A DNA stretch of 41,163 nucleotides, from positions 1 to 41,163 of the forward strand of contig JACRKF010000002.1 in the NCBI GenBank assembly GCA_016219865.1, given 5' to 3'. Under the pieces are notes generated by a model, which saw only the letters and a list, made by a program, of their open reading frames with translations, did no database searches and had not been told where the DNA came from. This stretch comes from Candidatus Woesearchaeota archaeon (GTDB lineage: Archaea; Nanobdellota; Nanobdellia; Woesearchaeales; DSVV01). Shown piece by piece: positions 17,330-26,585 of this stretch (within the stretch, counting starts at the first letter, position 1; the number at the start of each line of letters is the position of its first letter). A program made the translations under genes and the position numbers.

Positions 17330-17617
17330 ATGAAACAAGAAAATATAACACAAGAAAGAATCACATACAAGCTTGAACTTGAGAAAGCTATTGAAAAAAT
17401 AAAAGAAAGCAATGCAAAGATAGTATGCATACAACTCCCTGATGGATTAAAACCACGCGCAAAAGAAATAAAAGATAAATTACAACAAGAAACAACAGCA
17501 GAGATTCTTATATGGGGCGGAAGCTGTTATGGCGCATGTGATTTTCCAACTGAAATAGAAAAAATAGGCGTAGATTTACTGATTTCTTTTGGTCATAGCG
17601 ATTGGAGATGGCAATAA
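17330..17617 (+). pseudogene. Truncated Dph2/diphthamide synthase N-terminal domain
   Basis: 95 aa against roughly 330-350 for archaeal Dph2, the radical enzyme that starts diphthamide formation on elongation factor 2. What remains matches the first of three domains: VCIQLPDGLKPRAKEI, then GGSCYGACDFP with the first cluster cysteine, and LLISFGHSDW. The frame then stops at TAA. The two other domains and their cysteines are absent from the next 110 nt, which hold a 12-bp palindrome and then the DHH gene. A 3' deletion is most likely; a deliberate single-domain protein is less so. Confidence 0.72.
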
Positions 17618-17628
17618 ATTTATATAAG

Positions 17629-17654
17629 AGAATTTTGCTAAATAGCAAAATTCT
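17629..17654. terminator. Perfect 12-bp palindromic hairpin after dph2 fragment
   Basis: AGAATTTTGCTA, a 2-nt spacer AA, then TAGCAAAATTCT: a perfect 12-bp inverted repeat starting 12 nt after the stop of the dph2 fragment. The position suits a terminator or processing site. The left arm AGAATTTTGCT also occurs at about 26483 without its partner. Confidence 0.5.
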
Positions 17655-17736
17655 TAAATTATGCCAAAGATAGTCGACTTAATCGACATTATCAAGTATT
17701 GCTTACAATAATAAATTCGGACAAACAGTGGAAAAA

Positions 17737-18948
17737 ATGAATAAATGTTTAATTACATCACAAAATCTAGAAAAATTGCAGCCAGTATTAAATAAAGCTG
17801 CAGAAGCAATCAAAGATGCTATAAAAGAAAAGAGACCAATCCTAATAAGACATCATGCGGATACAGATGGCTATGCTGGAGCAATTGCATTGCAACAAGC
17901 AATAATACCTCTACTGTATAAAGCCCATGCACGAGAAAGAGATATGCAGCATTATTATACACGATCACCTTCATTAACGCCATATTATAATAATCAAGAT
18001 GCACTAAGAGATGTTACTAATCTTCTAATTGATAAAAAACAATTTCAGCATAAAGAACCACTAATCATTATTTGTGATTTTGGAACATCAAAACAAAGCC
18101 TTACTGGAATAAAACTTGCAAAAAATTATAGCGCAAAAGTAATTGTCATTGACCATCACCCACCTGATGCAGAAATAAAGGAAGCTGTTGATTTACTGCT
18201 TAATCCTCATCTTATTGGTTGTGATTATGACTTTTGCACAGGCATGATGTGCGCAGAAATAGCTTATATTATTAATCAAAATACTGAAGCTTTAGAATTT
18301 ATAGCTGCTGTTGCAGGCTATGCGGATAAAGTGAAAAGCGAAGAATATTTACAATACTTAGAGCTTTGTAAGAATAAAGGAATTTCAGAAGAAGATATTG
18401 CGACAGCAGCGATTTGTATTGATTATCTAGGTTATGAACTTGGAAATAAAGAAAGCAATGAGATATTGATGGATATTCTTAATCCTAATTCTGCTAATCA
18501 TAAACAATTGATTAAGCTTTTTTCAGATGATATTGATAAGAAAATGAAAAAACAATTAGAATCAAATTTGTTTTATGCAAAAACAACGCATTTGCAGAAC
18601 ACTATGCTGAATAAAATATATGTTGAACTTGATCTTGAAAAAATTAAAAAAGGAAATGAATATCCACGAAGAGGAAAATGCGTTGGCATGATGCATGATT
18701 ATATGCAGAAGACAAACAAAATTCCTGTTGTAACAATAGGATATTCAAAAGATGCAATTACTTTTCGATGCAGTGTTGAGATCCAAGAATTTTCGGTTAA
18801 TGAGATAATCAAACTGCTTAAAGAAAAATTACCTGGAGCGCAAGTTGATGGAGGAGGACATCGAGTTGCAGGAAGCATTAGTTTTATACCGCAAGCATTT
18901 GATGATGTGAAAAAAATAGTGGATGAGTATGTGGAAAAAATTGTGTGA
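17737..18948 (+). CDS. DHH/DHHA1 phosphoesterase, RecJ-like
   Basis: 403 aa from ATG 17737; the track's GTG at 17728 adds three residues. Motif I is HHADTDGYAGA, an aspartate follows in IIICDFG, the signature DHH is in VIDHHPPD, and the DHHA1 end carries DGGGHRVAGS. These are the metal-binding and substrate motifs of the RecJ/GAN, NrnA and GdpP superfamily. Archaeal members of this length include the GINS-associated RecJ-like nuclease. A GINS gene is in this window but 15 kb away, so that link is only suggestive. Spacing upstream suggests its own promoter. Confidence 0.87.
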   Translation: MNKCLITSQNLEKLQPVLNKAAEAIKDAIKEKRPILIRHHADTDGYAGAIALQQAIIPLLYKAHARERDMQHYYTRSPSLTPYYNNQDALRDVTNLLIDKKQFQHKEPLIIICDFGTSKQSLTGIKLAKNYSAKVIVIDHHPPDAEIKEAVDLLLNPHLIGCDYDFCTGMMCAEIAYIINQNTEALEFIAAVAGYADKVKSEEYLQYLELCKNKGISEEDIATAAICIDYLGYELGNKESNEILMDILNPNSANHKQLIKLFSDDIDKKMKKQLESNLFYAKTTHLQNTMLNKIYVELDLEKIKKGNEYPRRGKCVGMMHDYMQKTNKIPVVTIGYSKDAITFRCSVEIQEFSVNEIIKLLKEKLPGAQVDGGGHRVAGSISFIPQAFDDVKKIVDEYVEKIV

Positions 18949-18951
18949 GAA

Positions 18952-19329
18952 TTAATAATTATTTCTTTTGAGATTTAAGTCTTTTCTTATTTTATCATAA
19001 TATTTATGATCTCCTAAGTGGAATTCTATAAAAATTGAGTTTTTTACTTTTACAAAAAGGATTCTATATTCGACTGCATCAATATTAAATGGATATCGAA
19101 AAACAAGCAGTTGACTGATTGGATATTCTTTATATAGATTATCACTTCTGATTATAATTGGCTGAATTTCTCTTTTAATAATTTCGTTGATCCATGTATA
19201 TATTCTTTCTGCTTTTGAATCTGAAAGAAGAATAACAATCTGCTCAAAATTGTTACCAAGAAACTCCACTTTGTATTGCTGTAAGACAATATTCTGGACC
19301 TTAAGCTTGAATTCATCAGGATTGGTCAT
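18952..19329 (-). CDS. RelE/ParE-like small protein paired with nucleotidyltransferase
   Basis: 125 aa. The C-terminal half (VEYRILFVKV, then FIEFHLGDHKYYDKIRK) resembles the beta-sheet core of RelE/ParE-fold toxins. The N-terminal half is helical and not recognised. It overlaps the upstream nucleotidyltransferase gene by 14 nt. Two short overlapping genes of this kind suggest a toxin-antitoxin unit. The fold call is from pattern only, and no catalytic residue set could be confirmed. Confidence 0.45.
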   Translation of the reverse strand: MTNPDEFKLKVQNIVLQQYKVEFLGNNFEQIVILLSDSKAERIYTWINEIIKREIQPIIIRSDNLYKEYPISQLLVFRYPFNIDAVEYRILFVKVKNSIFIEFHLGDHKYYDKIRKDLNLKRNNY

Positions 19330-19981
19330 AAGTAATTCCTCTGGTTATAGTGTGACATAAATTATATAAAAATCTTTGCGCTGGATAATCAAACAAATCT
19401 TTATATAGAGCAGCTTGTGTGTAAAAAAAACGTCTGATATATGAACGAGTTACTTTTTTATTGATTGTTATAGGAACTTTCTCACTTATATAGCCCAATA
19501 ATTGTTTATAATCTTGATATTGGCTTATTTCTTTATTCAATTCAAATGTATCTAAGATTATTTTGTTTTTGAAATATTCTGTGTATAGGATTAAAAAACG
19601 AACGGACTTATGGAAAGCGTCTTTTTGATTAATAATTGTTGGCACTGCTTCATTGATAACATCCCAGTAATCTGCAATCGTTACTTTTAACTGTTTTTTT
19701 GGCAGTATATTTTTTGCAATACAACTTTTTGATACTGAATGATAAAAAAGAGAATGGAGATTATTAAAATCAATTAGTGTTATTTTTATTTTTGAATTTT
19801 CTAACTCAACCTTCCTTTTAGACCTGCTTACTATGAAAATATCAATATCTTCGTATTTTTCTTTGTATAAAAAAGATCCAGAGATAAAGCAGTATTTAGC
19901 TGAGATTTGAGTTAATAATTGTTCAGCTAATGGAACTCTTTCTGAAAGTATTTGTTCATTATGTGGGTTATAGATAATCAT
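19316..19981 (-). CDS. Nucleotidyltransferase-fold protein (MNT-like)
   Basis: 221 aa. The N-terminal 60 residues carry the polymerase-beta-type signature ISGSFLY then DIDIFIV, that is GS-x8-DxD, which binds Mg-NTP. The remaining helical part (residues about 90-215) is not recognised. The ATG lies about 25 nt after a TATA-like ATTTATATATC, which fits a leaderless start. It is first in a two-gene unit with the RelE-like gene. By analogy with MNT modules it may AMPylate or otherwise neutralise a partner; that is inference. Confidence 0.68.
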   Translation of the reverse strand: MIIYNPHNEQILSERVPLAEQLLTQISAKYCFISGSFLYKEKYEDIDIFIVSRSKRKVELENSKIKITLIDFNNLHSLFYHSVSKSCIAKNILPKKQLKVTIADYWDVINEAVPTIINQKDAFHKSVRFLILYTEYFKNKIILDTFELNKEISQYQDYKQLLGYISEKVPITINKKVTRSYIRRFFYTQAALYKDLFDYPAQRFLYNLCHTITRGITYDQS

Positions 19982-20116
19982 TATATATTACTTATAATAT
20001 ACAGATATATAAATCTATTCATATTATGTGTAATATGTTATAAAATAAGTAACATAGTAGATATTATTACCACTTGAGAGGGAAAACTTAATAAACAAGT
20101 TGATATCTACAAAAAT

Positions 20117-20446
20117 ATGCAACAAAGAATAACATTAATTGTATTTGAAAGAAATTTTGGAAATACTTACCAAGGTGGAGAATTTCATAAGTTACGTTTA
20201 CATACCTTCAATGAATTAACAGGTAATATTGAGAAATATTGCTTAGATTTACTCGAGAGAGAAAAAGTATTGATGCTGAACAATTTTTACGAAGATTACA
20301 AAATAAAATGTTTGATTATTTCCAGAGAGAGTTTAATTATCAATAAAAATAACAATTTTACGAAATTGTTATTTTTACAACGCATCCTTAATCTTATCAA
20401 ACAAACCTTTTTTTGTTTCTTTGTCAAGAGAATCAAATTCTTCTAA
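20117..20446 (+). CDS. Doubtful 109-aa ORF converging into dnaJ
   Basis: The first 70 residues look protein-like ([22 protein letters not shown]) and the ATG follows a TATA-like CTTAATAAAC by about 20-28 nt. The last 30 residues are encoded by the dnaJ terminator hairpin and the antisense of dnaJ, giving a low-complexity tail. No family recognised. It is either a real small gene overlapping dnaJ by 72 nt, or one damaged at its 3' end. Confidence 0.33.
   Translation: MQQRITLIVFERNFGNTYQGGEFHKLRLHTFNELTGNIEKYCLDLLEREKVLMLNNFYEDYKIKCLIISRESLIINKNNNFTKLLFLQRILNLIKQTFFCFFVKRIKFF
20345..20376 (-). terminator. dnaJ terminator hairpin, 14-bp perfect stem
   Basis: AAAAATAACAATTT and AAATTGTTATTTTT pair perfectly around the 4-nt loop TACG. 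The stem overlaps the dnaJ stop codon. It closes the chaperone operon and, being flanked by A and T runs, could work on both strands. Confidence 0.7.
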
Positions 20447-21475
20447 TAATTCTTTTTGCTGTTTTGAAAGTTTTGTTGGTGTTTGGATGACTGCTTTTAC
20501 AAATAAATCACCACTGCCATAACCACGAAGATTTTTTATACCTTTTCCAGCTAAACGAAAGATTGTATTTGTCTGCGTTCCTGCTGGAATCTTCATCTTT
20601 ACTTTGCCATCAATTGTAGGAATATCAATTTCTCCACCTAATGCTGCTTGAACAAATGTGATTCGCGCTTCTAACTTTAAATCATCGCCTTCACGTTCGA
20701 ATAAATAATGCGGCGCTACTGTTACAATAAGATACAAATCACCATAGCCAGCATCACCTGCTTCTCCTTCTCCACCAATTCTTAATCTTTGTCCTGAATC
20801 AATGCCTGCTGGAATTGTAACTTCTATCTTTTTTGTTTTTTTTACTCTTGCATGACCATGGCATGTTGGACAAACTGTTTTAATTGCTTTGCCTCTACCG
20901 CCGCATTTGTTACACGTTGAACTTGTTTGAAATATCCCAAAAGCAGTCCTTTGCTGTCTCATGAAAACACCAGTACCACGACAGTGTTCACATACAACTA
21001 TATCATCTCTTGATCTTGCGCCAGTTCCTTCACAATCACCGCAGATTTCATGTTTTGGCACAGAAATATTCTTCTTAACACCTTTTGCTGCTTCTTCTAA
21101 TGTTATCTCAATTTCATAACCTAAATCTTCTCCTCGTGAAGAACGTCTTTTACGTGAAGATGTTTGTCCGCCAAAGATTGATTCAAAAATATCATCCATA
21201 TCAAAACCTTCACTAAATGCTGAGTAATCACTTGAATTAAATCCTTGCGATGCTGAAGTGTCTGCTGTTCCAAATTGATCGTAATACTCACGTTTTTTAT
21301 CATCACCTAAAACAGAAGCAGCTTCGTTCAGTTCTTTAAACTTATCAGATGCTTGAGGATTATCTTTATTTAAATCAGGATGATACTTCTTAGCAAGGGT
21401 TTTGTATGCTTTCTTAATTTCTTCTTTTGAAGCACTCTTGCTTACTCCTAATGTTTCGTAATAATCTTTTTTCAT
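20375..21475 (-). CDS. dnaJ: Chaperone DnaJ (Hsp40)
   Basis: 366 aa, full length. The J domain (residues 1-70) has [10 protein letters not shown] with the HPD needed to stimulate DnaK. A short G/F-type linker follows, then four zinc-binding CxxCxGxG-type repeats ([32 protein letters not shown]), then the C-terminal peptide-binding sheets. The fourth repeat ends GHA, not GxG. It is the last gene of the grpE-dnaK-dnaJ operon. A loop-conserved hairpin lies one base upstream of its start codon. Confidence 0.97.
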   Translation of the reverse strand: MKKDYYETLGVSKSASKEEIKKAYKTLAKKYHPDLNKDNPQASDKFKELNEAASVLGDDKKREYYDQFGTADTSASQGFNSSDYSAFSEGFDMDDIFESIFGGQTSSRKRRSSRGEDLGYEIEITLEEAAKGVKKNISVPKHEICGDCEGTGARSRDDIVVCEHCRGTGVFMRQQRTAFGIFQTSSTCNKCGGRGKAIKTVCPTCHGHARVKKTKKIEVTIPAGIDSGQRLRIGGEGEAGDAGYGDLYLIVTVAPHYLFEREGDDLKLEARITFVQAALGGEIDIPTIDGKVKMKIPAGTQTNTIFRLAGKGIKNLRGYGSGDLFVKAVIQTPTKLSKQQKELLEEFDSLDKETKKGLFDKIKDAL

Positions 21476-21504
21476 AAAAAAAACTCACTCCGTTCGTTTT
21501 TTTA
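21476..21504 (-). repeat. Loop-conserved hairpin, copy 1
   Basis: On the minus strand AAAAAAAC and GTTTTTTT pair around the 11-nt loop GAACGGAGTGA. It lies between the HAD gene stop and the dnaJ start, almost touching the ATG. It belongs to the GAACGAAGTGA family seen eight times in this window, with one loop change. Confidence 0.6.
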
Positions 21505-21511
21505 TCATTAA

Positions 21512-22216
21512 CTAAATACTTTTAGTTAATACATCCAGTAACTTTTCTGGCACATCAATTACAAAATCTGCATCCTGTAACTTACTATGATGATGATAAC
21601 CATAAGTTACTGCAACTACTTTGTTTACCTGAGCTGCTTTTCCTGCAGCAATATCTCCATCCATATCTCCAACATAAACTGCTTGCTCTGGCGTTATTTT
21701 TAGTTTTTGCATACATTTTATTAATGGTTCTGGTGAAGGTTTTTCTCCTTCATCATTGCCAGAAATATAATCAAAGTATTGCAAAAGGTTATACTTCTTT
21801 AATCGTGATACAATAATTTCTTTATCACCATTTGAAATAATTGCAAGTTTATACTTTTTATGCAACAAAGGAATCATTTCCATTACATAAGGATAACACC
21901 TGATTTCTTCCTCAAAATCTTTTGTTATCGTTATATAAATTTCCATTGCCTTATCCCATTGCTCTTCCTTAACTAAATCAAATTTTATTAGACAATTTCT
22001 CCAATTTGATTCAAATAGTTCTTGAAATTGCCTTTTTGTAAATGATTTGTCTATTCTAAATTGGCGAAAAATTTCGTTGTAAATATGGCAAGTTAATGTG
22101 AAAGTATCCATCAATGTGCCATCATAATCAAACATGATCAATTTTATGCCATTGCTGTTTTTTTCACTCTTTTTTTTTGTTGAATATTGTTTTATTGAAA
22201 CTTTATTTTTTACCAT
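21512..22216 (-). CDS. HAD-superfamily phosphatase (phosphoglycolate phosphatase-like)
   Basis: 234 aa. Motif I MFDYDGTLMDTF holds the nucleophile Asp, motif II LAIISNGDKE, motif III lysine region EKPSPEPLIKCM, and motif IV YVGDMDGDIAAGKAA. A helical C1 cap sits between I and II. This is the Gph/PGP branch of HAD hydrolases, with substrate unknown. The first 20 residues are Lys/Ser-rich. It sits between the HD gene and dnaJ on the same strand, an unusual passenger in a chaperone operon. Confidence 0.87.
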   Translation of the reverse strand: MVKNKVSIKQYSTKKKSEKNSNGIKLIMFDYDGTLMDTFTLTCHIYNEIFRQFRIDKSFTKRQFQELFESNWRNCLIKFDLVKEEQWDKAMEIYITITKDFEEEIRCYPYVMEMIPLLHKKYKLAIISNGDKEIIVSRLKKYNLLQYFDYISGNDEGEKPSPEPLIKCMQKLKITPEQAVYVGDMDGDIAAGKAAQVNKVVAVTYGYHHHSKLQDADFVIDVPEKLLDVLTKSI

Positions 22217-22238
22217 ATGTTTACACTTAGTTAATTTA

Positions 22239-22871
22239 TTACTTTAAAATTTTGCTTAAATCATCTGGTTTAATAGCTAATTTATTAAATATCTGTTTTT
22301 CAACAGCAAACTCATCTGCAACACGTTTTTTCCAAAGTTTTAAACCTCTTATCATAATCTTACCATTATAACGTTTAAATAAATCGTCAATCCTTTGCTG
22401 CAATGGAATTATCTCATCAACAAATACTCTCCAATCAGAATAATGCACTATTTGCTCCTCAACTCTCTTTTCTGATGTGAATATACTACTGTCACCTTCA
22501 TTTTCAATACATTTTGCAAATTCAAAATATTTATCTTTTAAAATTGCGCTAGTTATTTGTGTTTCATGCATTCCAGCGTATTGTTTTTTTAGTTTCTCAC
22601 ACATTGCTATTTCTTCAGCAGTTGGATCTGCTTTGAAAAGAGGATTCTTATCAAGTTTCTTTAATGCAACTGCTTTCATTAAGTCATGCAATAATGAAAG
22701 TCTATCAACCAGAACAATATCTATATCTTGTCCAGATTCTGATAATTTTTTTGCGAGAAATACAGCTACCTGATTGACTTTATAACAATGAATCTTTATA
22801 TTATAGGGAACTTTATATTCTTTAAATAATTGTTCACAATATTCTCTTGTTGGAGATTTAATTATAACCAT
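22239..22871 (-). CDS. HD-domain protein
   Basis: 210 aa. IHCYKVNQVAVFLAKKL followed by LSLLHDLMKAV gives the H...HD metal ligands of HD phosphohydrolases. A later helix with HYSDWRVFVDEI supplies a further H and D of the usual set. The layout resembles YqeK-type or tRNA-nucleotidyltransferase-associated HD proteins. Substrate is unknown. It follows dnaK by 59 nt and precedes the HAD gene by 22 nt on the same strand. Confidence 0.77.
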   Translation of the reverse strand: MVIIKSPTREYCEQLFKEYKVPYNIKIHCYKVNQVAVFLAKKLSESGQDIDIVLVDRLSLLHDLMKAVALKKLDKNPLFKADPTAEEIAMCEKLKKQYAGMHETQITSAILKDKYFEFAKCIENEGDSSIFTSEKRVEEQIVHYSDWRVFVDEIIPLQQRIDDLFKRYNGKIMIRGLKLWKKRVADEFAVEKQIFNKLAIKPDDLSKILK

Positions 22872-22930
22872 AATTCACCTTTTTGAAAATGTGAAAAATC
22901 AAAATAAAAAAAATTGAAAAGAAAAAATAA

Positions 22931-24838
22931 TTATTTTTTCTTCTTCTTTGCAGCATCATCTTTTTTGTCATCTTCAACTTTGAAATCTGCATCAACTACA
23001 TCTTCTGCATTTGCTGTATTCTCTGATTTTTCAGTTCCATGAGCTCCTTGCGCATTTGCTCCTTGTGATTGCTGCTGCGCCTGCGCTGCTTTTTGATAAA
23101 GTTCTGTTGACATCTTCTGTAATTTTTGATTAATTGCTTCCATTTTTGTTTTTATAGCTTCAATATCTTTAGTTTCTTTTGCAAGCAATTCTTTTAATTC
23201 TGTGATTTCTTTCTTAACTTCATCAATCTCTTTTGCATCAACTTTTCCTTCAAAGTCTTTAAACAATCTTTCAGACGTATAAACAAGAGATTCTGCTTGA
23301 TTTAATGTTTCTATCTCTTCTTTCTTTTTCTTATCTTGTTCAGCATAGAGTTCTGCATCTTTTCTCATCTTCTCAATCTCAGCCTCAGACAATTTCTGCG
23401 ATGCTGTAATTCTGATAGATTGTTCTCTACCTGTGCCTAAATCCTTTGCAGTTACATGAACAAGACCATTTGCATCGATATCAAATGATACTTCAACTTG
23501 CGGTATTCCCCTTGGCGCAGGTGGAATCCCAATCAAATCAAATCTTCCTAAAGATTTATTGTCAACTGACATTGGTCTTTCTCCCTGCATGACATGAATA
23601 GTTACTGCTGTTTGATTATCTGCAGCAGTGCTAAATACTTGCGACTTCTTTGTAGGAATTGTGGTGTTTCTGTCAATTAATTTAGTCATTACACCGCCTA
23701 AAGTTTCAATTCCTAAACTTAATGGTGTAACATCAAGCAATAAAATATCTTTTACTTCTCCTGATAATACACCTGCTTGGATAGCAGCTCCTTGCGCTAC
23801 ACATTCCATTGAATCAACACCACGTTCAGCTTGTTTTCCAACAAAATCTTCAACAAATTTACGCACAATTGGCATTCTTGTTGGTCCACCAACTAAGATA
23901 ATTTTGTCTACTTCTTTTGCAGTAAGCTTTGCATCCTGCATTGCTTGCTCCATAGGATGTTTACATTTGTCAATAATAGGTTTTATTAATTCCTCTAATT
24001 TTGCGCGTGTTAATTTATACTGAAAGTGTTTTGGACCTTTGTCTGTTGCAGTAATAAATGGAAGATTAATATCTGTTTCTATTACAGTTGACAATTCAAT
24101 CTTTGCTTTTTCTAATCCTTCTCTCAATCTTTGCATTGCCATATCATCATCGCTTAAATCAACACCTTCTGTTCTCTTAAATTCCTTAACAATAAAGTTA
24201 ATAAGAATGTTGTCCATATCAGTTCCACCTAGCTGCGTATCACCAGATGTTGATTTAACCTCAAATACACCTTCACCAAACTCCATAATAGTAACATCAA
24301 GTGTTCCACCACCTAAGTCAAACACCATTATCTTCAAATCCTTGTGCACTTTATCTAAACCATATGCTAAACTTGCAGCTGTTGGCTCGTTAATAATTCT
24401 TACAACTTCTAATCCTGCAATCGTTCCTGCATCTTTTGTTGCTTGACGTTGGTTGTCATCAAAATATGCTGGAACAGTGATAACTGCTTTGTCTATTTTT
24501 TCTCCTAAAAATTCTTCAGCATCTCGCTTAATCTTTTGCAATATTAATGCAGAAATCTGTTGAGGGGTATAATTTTTTCCATGAATAGTTACTTTATAAT
24601 CAGTACCCATTTTTCTTTTAATAGCAGTAATTGTTCCACTAGGATTTGTTGTTGCTTGTCTTCGCGCTGGTTCTCCAATTAATGTTTGGTTGTCTTTTGT
24701 AAATGCTACAACTGAAGGAAATGCTTTTCCGTATTGTGAGGCACCTTCTGCGCTTGGAATAATTACAGACTTTCCACCTTGCAATACAGATGCTGCTGAA
24801 TTGCTTGTTCCTAAATCAATTCCTATTATTTTACCCAT
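22931..24838 (-). CDS. dnaK: Chaperone DnaK (Hsp70)
   Basis: 635 aa from ATG 24838; the track's start at 24874 adds 12 residues. The chosen ATG has GGAGATGA a few nt upstream and gives [14 protein letters not shown], the standard Hsp70 start. ATPase motifs are [35 protein letters not shown] and VGGPTRMP. The substrate-binding part holds [12 protein letters not shown]. The C-terminal lid ends in a Gln/Ala then Asp/Lys-rich tail with no EEVD. DnaK is a bacterial-type chaperone that archaea acquired by transfer. Confidence 0.98.
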   Translation of the reverse strand: MGKIIGIDLGTSNSAASVLQGGKSVIIPSAEGASQYGKAFPSVVAFTKDNQTLIGEPARRQATTNPSGTITAIKRKMGTDYKVTIHGKNYTPQQISALILQKIKRDAEEFLGEKIDKAVITVPAYFDDNQRQATKDAGTIAGLEVVRIINEPTAASLAYGLDKVHKDLKIMVFDLGGGTLDVTIMEFGEGVFEVKSTSGDTQLGGTDMDNILINFIVKEFKRTEGVDLSDDDMAMQRLREGLEKAKIELSTVIETDINLPFITATDKGPKHFQYKLTRAKLEELIKPIIDKCKHPMEQAMQDAKLTAKEVDKIILVGGPTRMPIVRKFVEDFVGKQAERGVDSMECVAQGAAIQAGVLSGEVKDILLLDVTPLSLGIETLGGVMTKLIDRNTTIPTKKSQVFSTAADNQTAVTIHVMQGERPMSVDNKSLGRFDLIGIPPAPRGIPQVEVSFDIDANGLVHVTAKDLGTGREQSIRITASQKLSEAEIEKMRKDAELYAEQDKKKKEEIETLNQAESLVYTSERLFKDFEGKVDAKEIDEVKKEITELKELLAKETKDIEAIKTKMEAINQKLQKMSTELYQKAAQAQQQSQGANAQGAHGTEKSENTANAEDVVDADFKVEDDKKDDAAKKKKK

Positions 24839-24886
24839 ATTCTCATCTCCATAGTAAACCAAATTATCAAACATAAACTCATCTAA

Positions 24887-25258
24887 TTAGCCGAAATATG
24901 TTGGATTTTCTGGTTTTATTTGTTCATTATTTTCTTTGTTTGCTACTTGCAGCTCTTTACTTTTTAGCTGCTTAACTTTTTGCAATTGTTTTGGCATTTC
25001 TATCTTGCCAAACTCTTTTTCATATCTTTTTATTACCTGTAAAAGTAATCTGCTAAATTGCTTAGCATGGTATGGTTCAATCATGACTAAATTATGCTTT
25101 AATGAAATAATATGAGCATCATTGCTTCGCACATCAACACGGGGTGTTAATGACTTAAAGTCAATAAAAAACTGCAATGGATTGAAGTGCACTGATACTT
25201 CATGCGCATAAAATTCTTGCCCGTCTGCAATTGAAAAATTGACTTTACGTTCTGCCAT
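24887..25258 (-). CDS. DUF3467 family protein
   Basis: 123 aa. FYAHEVSVHFNPLQFFIDF and VMIEPYHAKQFSRLLLQVIKRYEKEFG match the DUF3467 pattern, a short beta-sheet protein of unknown role. The C-terminal 35 residues are Lys/Gln/Asn-rich. GGAGATGAT stands about 8 nt before the ATG. It lies 48 nt upstream of the dnaK start in the chaperone operon, so it is co-expressed with the heat-shock genes. Confidence 0.77.
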   Translation of the reverse strand: MAERKVNFSIADGQEFYAHEVSVHFNPLQFFIDFKSLTPRVDVRSNDAHIISLKHNLVMIEPYHAKQFSRLLLQVIKRYEKEFGKIEMPKQLQKVKQLKSKELQVANKENNEQIKPENPTYFG

Positions 25259-25301
25259 ATCATTATCATCTCCAAATGTTAATATTGCAATTTGTTAATT
25301 T

Positions 25302-25862
25302 TTACCTCAATATCTCATAATTCATGATTTTGCGTAACCTTTCTTTATCTGGAACTAATTTATCTAATTCCCCGCCAGGAATAGTTGGATGTGTCTGCAA
25401 GTATTGCGCATACTGGCGGATTGATTCTGCGTCGTTTACATTAACTAAATGATTCAATAAAAACCAAATTGATAATTGTTCACCATATTTGCTTTTAACA
25501 CTGCAAACACGGCAATGTTTTGGTTTTGCTGTGTGTATTGCACATCCTTTTATTTCGTCAAAAAGCATGCATTTTCCGTACGGTTTCCCTTCTTTTTTTA
25601 TCTGCTTTAATTTGTATAATGATGTATTAAACTTTTGATGTTCATCAAAGTACAATTGTTTTACTTTTTCAATTGATATTCCAAAAAAATCTGCAATCTT
25701 TGGAATATCTTCCTCTAATACTAATCCTGAATCAATTGAACAGCATTTGCCACATTGCGTACATTCTTTTCCATAATGTTCAATAATATCTATTGGCGTA
25801 TCTTTTTCGATAATAACAGATGGATCTTTCTTAATCACTTGTTTTATCTTGTGAAACTCCAT
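25302..25862 (-). CDS. YkgJ-type cysteine-cluster protein
   Basis: 186 aa. The conserved cysteines are in CTQCGKCCSIDSG, CMLFDEIKGCAIHTAKPKHCRVC, the arrangement of the YkgJ (CxxCxxCC) family, which probably binds zinc or an Fe-S cluster. Between them is a short helical segment (ISIEKVKQLYF). The reaction is not known. It overlaps grpE by 32 nt, which couples it tightly to the chaperone genes. Confidence 0.8.
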   Translation of the reverse strand: MEFHKIKQVIKKDPSVIIEKDTPIDIIEHYGKECTQCGKCCSIDSGLVLEEDIPKIADFFGISIEKVKQLYFDEHQKFNTSLYKLKQIKKEGKPYGKCMLFDEIKGCAIHTAKPKHCRVCSVKSKYGEQLSIWFLLNHLVNVNDAESIRQYAQYLQTHPTIPGGELDKLVPDKERLRKIMNYEILR

Positions 25863-26412
25863 TGTTTGTTTGTTCCTCTTTTTTTTTACTTACTTTAACT
25901 TTAGCATATCGAATAATAGTTTCATTCAATGCATACCCTTTTTGTAAAATTGAAAGCACTGTATTCTCAGGAAATTGATTGTTTTCTTCTCTCAATAATG
26001 CTTCGTGCTTGTAGGGATCAAAAGGAATATGAATCGTATCAATTGGACGTAACCCAAAACCTTTTAAAATATCCATCAATTGAAAATAAAGCAACCCCAT
26101 TCCTTTTTCAAACTCGCCTTTATTTTGCGCATTGCGCAATGCCAATTCAAATGTATCAATAATAGGCAACAATTTAGTAATTACAGCGATATTGCCGCGA
26201 AAAACACTTTCTTTTGAAGTTTTATCTGTATGTTTCCTAAAATTATCAAAATCTGCTTGCAATCGCTGCAATAATGCAGTTAATTCTTGAATCTTTAATT
26301 CTTGCAACTCTTGCTGTGATGGTTGTTTTTCTTCTTTTGTTTCTGGTTGTGTTTCAGTACTCTGCTTTTCATGCTCTTGATGAGTATTTTCTTGTTTTTT
26401 ATGGTCTTTCAT
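25831..26412 (-). CDS. grpE: Nucleotide exchange factor GrpE
   Basis: 193 aa. The charged N-terminal 40 residues (Gln/Glu/Lys-rich) are followed by the long coiled-coil helix (LLQRLQADFDNFRKHTDK) and the head domain (PFDPYKHEALLREENN, VLSILQKGYALNETIIRYAKV), the classical GrpE order. It releases ADP from DnaK. It is the first gene of the operon, behind a TATA box and an inverted repeat. Confidence 0.96.
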   Translation of the reverse strand: MKDHKKQENTHQEHEKQSTETQPETKEEKQPSQQELQELKIQELTALLQRLQADFDNFRKHTDKTSKESVFRGNIAVITKLLPIIDTFELALRNAQNKGEFEKGMGLLYFQLMDILKGFGLRPIDTIHIPFDPYKHEALLREENNQFPENTVLSILQKGYALNETIIRYAKVKVSKKKEEQTNNGVSQDKTSD

Positions 26413-26427
26413 AATGATACACCGTTG

Positions 26428-26451
26428 ACCTAAAGTTAACTAGATTTAGGT
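26428..26451 (-). promoter_or_regulatory. Inverted repeat at the grpE-dnaK-dnaJ promoter
   Basis: ACCTAAA and TTTAGGT are perfect 7-bp arms around a 10-nt centre TCTAGTTAAC (minus-strand reading). A TATA-like CATTTATATATTAG lies just upstream (about 26459-26475), so the repeat covers the expected transcription start. That position suits a repressor site. It is probably the heat-shock control of the operon, by analogy with other archaeal heat-shock operators. Confidence 0.55.
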
Positions 26452-26532
26452 AAAATGAACTAATATATAAATGTTATGGAAGAGAATTTTGCTTGAATAA
26501 TTCGGACAAAGATAATTTTGTCAAAGAAAACT

Positions 26533-26571
26533 GTATTTTTCTGAGTGAACGAAGTGAACTCGAAAAAATAC
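26533..26571. repeat. Loop-conserved hairpin, copy 2
   Basis: GTATTTTTC/GAAAAAATAC with GAGT/ACTC inside closes the loop GAACGAAGTGA on the plus strand. It lies just 3' of the tRNA-Arg and upstream of the grpE promoter. Here the loop reads forward on the strand opposite to both neighbours. Confidence 0.65.
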
Positions 26572-26585
26572 TTTAAAGAAAAAAG

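Noticed and set aside
23628-24446. Plus-strand ORFs of 131 and 135 aa opposite dnaK
   Set aside because: They run antisense to the conserved ATPase domain of dnaK and show only shadow composition.
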